Positions 45,481-56,500 of a stretch of DNA of 64,000 nt are shown piece after piece (positions within the stretch are counted from its first letter, which is position 1; the number at the start of each line of letters is the position of its first letter). The translations under genes and the position numbers were made by a program. The stretch covers positions 10,810,776-10,874,775 of the forward strand of contig JASSKH010000021.1 in NCBI GenBank assembly GCA_031763025.1. The letters are read 5' to 3'. Below the pieces are notes generated by a model. The model did no database searches. It was given only the letters and a program-made list of their open reading frames with translations, and was not told the DNA's origin. This stretch comes from Macrocystis pyrifera. Taxonomy: Eukaryota > Sar > Phaeophyceae > Laminariales > Laminariaceae.

Positions 45481-48400
45481 ACCAGCACTACTACCACCAC
45501 CACCACCACCACCCCACCCCACCGCGCCCTCATCCCCTACCCCCCCCGCCAGCAACACGTCACCCCCTCACGTACTAGTAGCAGGATACAACGGTAGGGT
45601 AGATGTAAAGATAACTTTCTTCAAGCCATCATCTCGCCAGCGCCCCTCCCACCCAAAAGCCCAGCCACCCATCACCACCGCCACCCCCTCTCCTCCTCCA
45701 ACCCCCACCGACTCCCTCCCACCAATGTAACACATGGAAAAGACGCAATGAGCGCCCAATTGTTGGAGATGTCTCTATTAGGAGTAGGAGCGGTGCTCCG
45801 TCTCGAGAGGAACGCGTGGTCAATGGTCAAACGACCTTTGCAGGCAACAAATGGGCACCGGGTACCCCTCCCTCCCCCCCCCCCCCCGCCAACAGCAACA
45901 TGCCAACCCCTCACCTAGCACGACGAGACAACGGCAAGGCAAAGGCACACGTAACCTGGTCCAAACCATCATCTCGCAAGGACCCCAGCCATCCACCATC
46001 TCCAGCCCCCCCATCACCACCCCCACCACCTCCAACCCGCAACCCCTCCCCACAAACATGCCATCCCCTCACCTAGCAAGAGACAGCGGCAGGGTAGATG
46101 TGAACGTAACCTGCTCCAAGCCATCGTCTCGCAAGTGTCCGTACGGTAATCTCGCCACGCCACTTCCTTCCCCTCCGCTGCCACCGCCACGCACCTCCTT
46201 GCCACCGCCGGTGCAAGGTTTGTTTTGGCCGCTGGAAGAAGAGGAGGCGTTTTTACCCCCACCCCCCCGTTTTTCGAAGAGGGTGATAGCGCCTTCCGCA
46301 GGTTTCCACCCTTGGAAGAAACATGCAAGTGGGTCTTGATTCTCTGGTAGATTGATTGATCGAATGCGATGGGCGTTGCGATGAGGCGTAACGAGGTGGG
46401 CGTGTGAAGGGGATAAGCAACAACACGAAAATATGGTGAGCAGGCGAGAAACACACAACGTCAGCATGGATTGGTCGGCGAAAGCCCGACGTGTTCCGCC
46501 CCGGCATTGTAGGGATGCGAGGGTCTATGGTCATACGACTACGGCCATGCATGATATCGAGTACACACCCCCCGCGCCTAATCGGCGAAAAGCTGACGTG
46601 CTCCGTCCCGGGATTGTAGGGACGCAAGGGATTAAGGCCATACGACTACGGCCATGCATGACAATGAGTACACCCCCCCCCCCCTTCCCACCGAGCGAAA
46701 AAAAATCTATGTGACATTGAGATTACACGGACTGAGCACCAACATGCCGAAGGTGTCCTTACTGGGAGCAAGAGCGGTGCTCCGTCTCGAAAGGGATGCG
46801 TGATCAATCGTCAAGTGAGTAAGGCCAGCACAAAAAAAGTCACCCCCCCCCCTCCATCCATGTGCAAGGCCGCCTCACAAGCGGTTCTTCGTAGCATGCA
46901 GCTCACCCTTCATGCCACTCGCCAAACACCTCACGGCGCTTCGCGCTTGGAGCAAGCAATGTCTGCCTGGTCGGTGGAAACCCGACGTGCTCCGTCCCGG
47001 CATTGTAGGGATGCGAGGGTCTGCAGTCATACGACTACGGGCCATGCATGACATCGAGTACCCCCCTCCCCGCCCCCTCCTCCCCTCCTGCACCAAAGCC
47101 GCGCACCTCGTGAGAAACCCCCTGTATGTCAGTGCGGGGCGCTTCGACATCAAGCACAGCGTGAAGCGGCACCTTTCCGTAGGAGCAGCTCTGGACTCTT
47201 GCCGAAGGGTTCACGGCCAGGACAGCTGCGGTCACCGCTTCCATCCTGAAAAAGGTGTGCAACATCAAAAACAGAGCATGGCGTACGGTAGATCCATTCA
47301 GATCCTAAAAATGCCGTTATGATACATTGTTCAATAGCAGCATCCCTCAGATCCTACCTGTATTCAGATTCATACAGATCTTACAACTCGTGAAAGCAAC
47401 CAGGGGTACACGGAAGAAAAGTCAGACCGCGGAGCCGTACTCGCCACTGTCTGTGTTGGAATCGAAAACAAACTACACCTGTAGCGGCTCGGGATTTTTC
47501 GTCTAGACCTATATTAACCCTTTCAGGACTGCAGTCCCGTTTTTTCAGTTTGGGCACAAACTACCCAGAATTTGAGTGGTCTGTCCCCAAAACAAAAAAT
47601 TGCAGTCCTATCATAGAAGGGTCATTTTTCTATACCAGGTACTACTATTAATACTGTAGTACAGCAGTATTATAGGACCAGGTGTAAGGAAACGCCAAAG
47701 GGTTCGCGGCGAAGGATGAAGCTCAGTAAATAAAGCGAGCAAGGGGTATGTATCATCATGAACCATGAATCATGATAATAGGCCGGTGGCTACTGCTGTA
47801 GATGACTGAGGGTTAAGCACCCTTTTTAACAGTTTTGTTTTCCTTGGTTTTAGAAGTACCCCCGCGCCTCGTCCGGGACTCGAAACAAAAATGGGACGTA
47901 TTTTTTTCTCTCTCTCTTTCTCTCGTGTACCCTTGGACGAAGCAGCGTTTTCTGTCAAGGATCACGATCTACTTTGAAATCATGCAATTGCCGCTTACAC
48001 TACATTTGTCGTGCGATAACAGTATCATCCAGATCCCAGGGGTCAAGCGTTACTATCTACCTGTAGATCGTGCAGATTAATTGTGGCGTTCACGTGGCTC
48101 CATAAGTACGCGTAATTACGTGGTGTCATGTCGTCGTTACGTGGCAAAGGGTACACGTGATTGCGCGCAATTACGGGGTGTCATGTCGCCGTTACCCGTG
48201 TTATGGCAAGGGTGCACGTGATTACGCGTAATTACGGAGTGTCATGACGCCGTTACCCATGCTACGGCACAGGATGCACGTGATTACGCGTAATTACGTG
48301 GTGTCATGTCGCCGTTACGTGGCAAAGGGTACACGTGATTACGCGTAATTACGGGGTGGCATGTCGCCGTTACCCATGCTACGGCACAGGATGCACGTGA

Positions 48401-51400
48401 TTGCACGTAATTACGCGGTGTCATATTGCCGTTACCCATGCTACGGCAAGGGGTGCGCGTGATTACGCGTAATTACGGGGTGTCATGTCGCTGTTACCCA
48501 CGCTACGGCACGGGATGTACGTGAAACGGTTGACTTGCTGAGGCTCCTCACTTGAGGACCCTTATATAAGTAAATCACTATGTATGGCCCAAAAACGCCT
48601 CCAACAAAAAAACGTACGCTAAACCTGATGAGCAATCGCCGTGTCTTATAGATGCCTATCGGAAAATGTCGCAAAAAAAAACAAACGATGTGAATGCAAA
48701 GGAAAATCCTCAGCTGAAAAGACACACCCGTCAGAAATGTTTCGGTCTAAGAGGTGCCACCGTACCCTTCTGCGGAGATGAGGTCGGCCTTGTTAAGGAG
48801 AACCACGTCGGCGCTCTCTAGCTGGCGCTTGGAGGACACCATCATGCCCCCCCCGCCCTGCCCATTTTCACCGAGCTGGTGAAGCAAGGCGTCCGTGTCT
48901 ACAACGGTCACGACCGAGTCTAACCTGTACAAGGAAAAAAGGGCCGGGAAAAATAACAAAAACAGGTCGAAGGGGAAGCGCAACAAGAGTGCGGGGCAAT
49001 GATCGGAAGAAATATAAAAATAAAAAAGCGATTCAACGGAAAACTTGACAACAAACGTGCCGGACAGCATTCGGAACAAATCACCACCTAAATAAATATT
49101 TTTGGCCTCCGACAATGTATTGTAAATGTTCCAGTCGGACATGGAATCGAATATCCTGTAGTACCTCAGTAGTATTTCTTGCACGCGTTTGTCGAACAGC
49201 CGGCGCTATAGTATTATCCATGATTCAAATTAAAAACGTCCGAAGGAAAAGAGTCAGAATAAATATGACAAAAGAAGAAAAAGCGGCGGAAGAACAAAAA
49301 AGAGGTGCAAGGGAAAGTAAGACACCTGAAATCGGGCCAATAATAAGCGGGGAAAAAAAATCGGGACAATACTAAGCGGGACAATTGAAGGCGGGACGAC
49401 AGAAAATATCAGAAAGCGCTGGAAGGAATAATGCACACCTCAGACAGATCATGATCTAGAGCGTATAGTTCCTCGATGTATTAACAGATCATCTAGTTCC
49501 TCACCCGCGGTGGTGAGAGTTAAGTGCTATACATACGGTACAGATCCAACACAGGAAACCTGTGCTGTATAGATCATGCAGCTTATCACACAGCTCTCAC
49601 CCGGCAATATGAACCACCGTAGTAGATCATACACGAGATTGGGAACATAATATCTACCTACCTTGAAAGGTACAGATCATGATATGCATGACCTGTATGA
49701 TCTGTCCAAGGTGCGGAACAATGACAACAGGAAAAGTGTCGCAAGAAAACGTTTCGCAACGGCAAGCGGAAAACTGAGGTGTAACGGCAAAGTAAAAGAT
49801 AGCGGCGGAGGAAAAGCGGAAGAAGGAAAAAGTGTCACGATGAAAAAAGACGGCGGATTTTTTTTTTTCTCAAGCGGTAGAAAGAAAGGAGCGAAAAGGG
49901 AGAACGGGACACTGAAATGAAGGCAACGAAAAGAGGCGGAAACGAAAAGCAAAACACAAGAAGGAAAAACGAAAGGAGGCAAGAGTGCGTACCTTGCCCT
50001 GGTGAGCTTTCCGAAAGTCTTGTCGAGGGCTCGGACGATAGACTCGGGGTCCGACACACCGCTAGTCTCGATCACCAGGTAGTCGTACCTATGATATCCA
50101 TTCGCAGCACCAGGTAGTAGCCAAATTAGCATTAATCGAGCACTACCAATGAGCCGTGAGCCGGTCCCCCCACTGGTCAAGTGGTTAGCTTCGAACACGA
50201 CTACTAATAGCGTGGGATTGAAGTGTTCGAATGTCAGTATCGAGTTTTTTGTTCTCAAACGGTACTAACTGCTGCAGCTGTCGAGAGCGCCTGTCGTAGC
50301 GGGGGCAGGCATAACTGTTAATAGACGCGAGTCGACGAGGGAAGAAAGCGACAACAAATGAACGGCGCGCATATACCGCCGTGGGGAGGGGAGAGAATAG
50401 CCTATTATGTGACCCCGGATCTGTTACCACTAGAAGGGAGAGAGAAAATAAGGGCGAAGATGATACATGGGATGGAAAAAAATAGAATATATTCCGAACA
50501 GAAAACTAAAGAACTACGCGAGTCGACGAGAGAAGAAAGTATTGGAATATTTTCGGGGGAAAAAAATATTGGGGGGGGGGGGGGGGAGTCTGTTATGTGA
50601 CCCCGGAGGGGTGGGCGCACGAGAAAGATGGGCGACGGCAATAGACGGGAGGAAAAATATAAAAAGAAAGAAAGAAAGAAAGAAAACTTGTTAACACAAA
50701 AGGCGACTGTTTTCTTGGGGGGAAAAGTGCCTTTTTTGTTGTTGTTGTCGGAATTCAGTCAACCATGGCGTACACCGACAGTGCGGATCAGGTCGTCACG
50801 TCTGTAGAACGAGCACCATTCTGTTCCACCTACGCGACCAACGAACAATGGCTGCGAGTAGCATGAAGAAGGCTGATTCTCAAACCAAGCGCGCAAAATA
50901 CAAGCAAGCGCCTAGTTCTCTCTACCACAACAAACAACTGACTATTCTCCGAACCGTTCCCGATCGCTGGTAACCGCGTCCACTCACTTTTTACGGCTTC
51001 CTTACCGAAGGCGCTTCACCCTGTCAACTATAAACAATCGTGTAACCCCACCGATTTTGAAACTTAGGTACAGCTCCGACAGATCAGATAGATCATCAGT
51101 TCCCACAGTTCATGATCTAGATCTTTCAGGGCAGACGAATTCCTAATATGTATGATCTAGCTCATGTTGCCGCGTGGGGGGTCGTATAATCTGCATGATG
51201 TATTACGGAGGACCATAGTAAATAGCACCGACGGAATACACAAAAACCTATATATTCCCCTATTCTTACAAACAAAATTTGGTCCCATTTACTATGGTCC
51301 CCAAATTAGGACATGTTTCCTGGGTTGGATCTGTACTGTACAGATCCCGCACGACATCTCATAGGATCCATCTGATCTATTACGGGGGTCCATAGTTAAC

Positions 51401-53084
51401 AGGACCTATGGTATACATAAAAACCTATATATTTAACTGTTTTTACTAACAAAATTTGGTCCCGTTAACTATGGACCCCCGTAATAGATGATCTAGGTGA
51501 TCTATCTGATCTATCTGTAGATAACCTGTCAGACGTGTGAACGTATGTCACAAACGGTTGCACTGTGCGCGCGCGTGGAGCCTATGTAGGCAGTTACGCT
51601 ACGAAAAATATGACCAACAAAAAAAAACAACAACAACGGCAACACGAAATACGAAACAAAAAAACAACTTCATAAAGTCAACCTTCTTAGAGCCCATCTT
51701 AACGGGGAACACTACATTTCGTTCAATCAGACGCAAATAAAATCAGAAGAAAAAAAAAAATCAAGTCAAATTGAAAGAACCGAAAGTCCTCGATAAGATG
51801 GGCCCTTAAATTAAATTAGAAAAAAAAAAAAAAGTCAAGTCAAATTGAAAGAGCCGAAAGTCCGCGTTAAGATGGGCCCTTAGTAGTGCACTCCCGTTTC
51901 AGGAACAACTCGCTTGGAGTATCACTTGGAATCAGAGTGTTTTGTCCCCAATTCGGGACCGAAGTACTGAAGGGGTTCACTATGAGGCAACGAAACGAAA
52001 CAACAAAAGACAAAAGCGGGAACCGAAGCCAAAAACGCCAAAACGAAAAAGCCAAAACCGAAAAAAAAAAAAAAAATCCCGCTCCCAGTCAACATGTCAA
52101 CAACGAACGGTCAGGCAGATTCACAGCTGTACCCACAATCAAACAGTCATCCGCGAACGTGTTACTACGAGGAGACCACGGCACACACTCGCCTACGAAG
52201 ATGCTTGGAGACCCCGGTTTGAACATTGAGTGACTGTCCCCACTATAAAAGTGGTATTAATAGTAGGGGTCAAAATAGGCCTTGACGCAGGCCGAGAAGA
52301 CCGCAGGCCGAGAAGACCGGTCTTCTCAAGAGAACATTTGTTCGCCTGTCGCTCGCGTGGTCCGACCTCCTATTAATCTATTAATACGCACATCTCCGAT
52401 ATTTTTCCCACGCCAGAGCCAAAAACAACAAAAATGGACTATTAATAAAACAAGCAAAGCAAGAAGAAAAAAAAAAACAGAATTGATCAGAGGCCCTTAA
52501 TCAATGTCCTTCTGCGACTTTCCACGTACCTGGCACCCACTACTTAGCATTGGACACCCATACACTTCCCTGCCTGCGTCTTCCGCATGGCCCGGCCTCC
52601 TAAACGGCTATCGGACCTACGGAAGACCTACAATAATCCTTGAGGTCATCAAAACAAACAAACCGATGAGCAAACAAACAACGCTAAACCTTCGAAACAG
52701 GGAAACTCCAAACCAAAAAAAAAATACGGAATCGAAATAAAATCGAACAAACAAGAAAAAAAAAACAACAACAACAACAACAACAACAACTACTACTACT
52801 ACAACAACTGCATAAAAATATAAAAGGACCCTTCTCGCCTGTCGTCGGCGTGATCCGGCCTCCTAAGCAGCTCCCCGACCTTATCTTCGAGTTCAGTACC
52901 GAGCGACCCCTGACAGCAAACGCACCCCCCCGCCAGCTTCTCCACGCCGTCGGTGAAACCGTCCCGTTCCAAGACGCCTCCGTCATGGTCTACAGACCCG
53001 TACTCGTTCACCACGGCCGCGATGCGAAGGTTGTGCTGCAAAAACCGCATTCAAGTGAAACCGTCAAGAAGCGTAAAAACGGGG

Positions 53085-53157
<73 letters not shown>

Positions 53158-53474
53158 GGGGAGGTTCGAAGGGTGAGGAACCATTAATAGATTATCTAGA
53201 TCATGATCTACAGTAGACGGTTGTCTGTCCAATGTGTATTGCGTATTACTATTTGCAAGCCCATGGGATCGTGTATCTATGGGGCTTAGCTTACAATTTT
53301 TCTCAAAAAAGAGTCGGTTGTTGGATCAAGCTATATGTAGAGCTGCTCAGGTGCACAGGTGAGGAGCCTCGGAAAGATGAGCACTTGCCACTTGCACCAC
53401 CCTCGTCACTGATTGGACGGCGCACACTCGCCAAGCCAATGGCTACACCTTTTTAGAGCGGAGTATATATTGCA

Positions 53475-53515
<41 letters not shown>

Positions 53516-56500
53516 CCTTCGCCAATGGTTGGTTGGTGGCTCACCACTGTGTCCAGATTGGTTGGTTGGCTGGTCAATGCAACCCTGACCACCGATTGGT
53601 TGTGTATATACGCGCGTGCGCCAATAGTTGGCGCGAGACGAAGCCTTTGTAGCAGTCTGTGGGAGATGTTACTTTTCGTTGTAGTGTCGTACACCCCCCA
53701 TAGGTAGCAATACGAGAGCTTACCGCTTAGTCGAGAAAAAGGGTTGGCACACACTACTCAGTCTGAGACAAAGGGACTACGACAGTAGTGCTGTTGGTGT
53801 TGGTGTTGGTGCTGCTGCTGATGCTGTTGCTTTCGTTGTTGTTGTTGCTGCTGCTGCTATTGCTGCTGTTGCTGTTGCTGTCGCTGTCGCTATTCTTGTT
53901 GCTGTTGCCGCTGTTGTTGCTGTTGCTACTGTTGTTCCTACTCTTGTTGTTGTCGTAGCTATGGCTAGGGTTATCCCTTTTGGCACTGCAGTGCCCAGAA
54001 ACATAGAAGTACTTACTTAGATCTCGATCTCTGAGCGTGCTCGGTTGGTGCATCCCTGGCCTCTCAGAGCTCCCACTTGGGAATCGCCTCCTTTTATTAC
54101 TTGCCGGACTCTTCCAGCGGGTCTTTGTTTTCTCCATTTCTCGTCGTACTTTCAGTCTTTCTTTCTTTTTTCTTCTTTCGTTTCGTGTGCGTGCGTGTAC
54201 TCCGAGCACGGTTGCGCGGGCGAACCCGGCACCGTCGCGGGTGTCAGTGGATGCTGGCGGGTAGAGGGGGGAGTTGCAAGGAGCGCGGTCGCCGCTTTCG
54301 TGCCTAGGCGTCGCGTGTGCCTCGAGATACGAGGGATGCATCAATAGGCTCTGTCTGGCCTCCATTTGTGATTTTTGATAGAGTACGTACGAGTACTTAA
54401 GATTCGTTCGGAATTATAAGATAATATTCAAGCGGTGCTTATTTTTGCGACCGGGCTGAAAGTCGCAAAAGGGAGGTACACCGAATGAACACCAACATTG
54501 TCGATCTTGCGTCGAGGTCCCCGGTGAGCACCGGGCTTCACGCGAGGCGGGCGACGGGGCTCACTGTGGAAGAGAGGGAGGAAAGCTTTACCCCGACTGA
54601 ATGGGTGGCGAGATGGTCGCGAGAGGGGCGGGCGGCGTACGAGGCTGAGAGAGAAGCTCTGCTGTAGGATTTGTTCTTCTTCTCTTTTTTTCATTTTGAC
54701 CGGTGTAAGTAAGGTGTTCCAATCAGGTAGTAAATTATTATACGAAATGGGACGGGGATATTTTTTCTTTCAGAATTTTTCGGTTTCATTTTCATTGTTT
54801 TTGCTGTGTTGCCGTGACGTGCTGTGCTGTATCTTTCGCACATACGAGTACAGGCACAGAGCATATCGAAAAAAGAAAATAAGTACCCTACCTGGGGTAT
54901 ATACGTATGTACGATACGACACGTGAGCGAGCGTAGCGGAAAAACCGCCCGCGACGCGAAGCGTATGTGGCGCCCGAGCTGTTTTCTCCCGAAACAAGCA
55001 TGGCGGCGGCGGGACTCTTGGCAATGTCGGCAATATCAAGTCGCCAGTTTGCAATCATGGACCTCTGTCCGCTTCGCACAATTATAATTTGATGTACTTT
55101 TCCTTCCTGAGCGAGCGTAGCGGGCGGCGTAGGCCGCCTGCGGAGCGAAGCGCCTTGTACATACATACTCGAATTCCAAGTAATTTGTCCCACGTCGTCC
55201 CAAAAACGGGAGTAGAGTCCTAAAGCCTAAGGAGGTTAAGGTTAATCATATTCGTCCCGTACACAGGTGGCCCTCAACCATTTTCTCAAACACCTGATAC
55301 CTAAGCGGTAAGCTACCCTCCCTTACAGAGGAACATCCTGCACGGTCGACACAACCCTCACCAACTCTCTCCTTCGGCCTGTTCTGTCCTTGAGGTAGGC
55401 CGAAGAAGTCCGCCAGGGCCTGCAACGGTCTAGCGACGGTCACACGAGCATCAAGCCTCGGGCTGGAATAGAGGGGAAACCTTGCGCGGTCTGGCTGGTG
55501 GCCTGCTCACTTTAAGGACCGCGTGGGGTGGTGGTGATGTTCTTTCTTCTTAACCCCGACGCCAAGGAGTTCATCCCTGGGGCGGGGCGGGTACATCACC
55601 ACAGCAGAGAGCGTTACATGGGCAGCCGCGGGAGTGGAGAGGCTGGCCATACCGTGGGTACGCATGCGCGACAGGAAGGATGGCAGCGTCGGCGTTAGCT
55701 GGGACGGCTGGACCCAGCCAACGGAAACCAAGGCATGTACTGGGCTACGAAACGGAGAGCCACATTCGTCATAAAGAAGAAAGAAAAAAAAAAGAAAAGG
55801 AAGGAAGCGAGGACAAGCCTCACGTCGGCGGGCGAAGAAAGCAGCGCGTGAGGCTCATAAGAGACACAAGGAGGCACTTGTGGCGGTAGTTACCTACAAT
55901 GTCCGCACCCTGGTTGTAAAGGGAAAAAAACGGGTACGGCCATGACGAGCGTGTACAGGCGAAGGGTCAGCAACTCGGCTGTAACGGCATTGGCCTCCAG
56001 GAAACTCGAGGTCCGGCAGCACGACGTTCCGTGCGGCACGGGTATCGCGTTTTTTCGTTCCGGTAAAAAAAAACAAAGGCAAGGGCTGTACGGAGTAGGT
56101 CTAGCTGTCAAGGAATCGTTACGCAGTAAGGTCTGCGTACACTCACCAGTTCATTGACGAACGGCTGATGTCTATGCGCTTTGAGCTGGCTGGTAAATGC
56201 GAGGCAGTTCATTTTGTCGTTGCGTATGCTCCAACTCATTGTACCAATGACGGCGAGCTGACACGTATTTTCTGGCAGAAGCTGGACGACTTGGTGTAAC
56301 AGATTCCGACGAGAGAGTGTCTGTTCGTTCTGATGAATGCCAACGCGCGAACTGGGCGGAGGATGAAAGGGTGTGGTGATGATGAAAGCAGAGTGCTTGG
56401 AGCATACGAAATGAAAGCGATATTCGTAACGATAATGGCAAACGACCTCTGCCGTTTCGCCACCAATTGCAAAGTTAGCCCTCACCAACACGTTTTTCAG

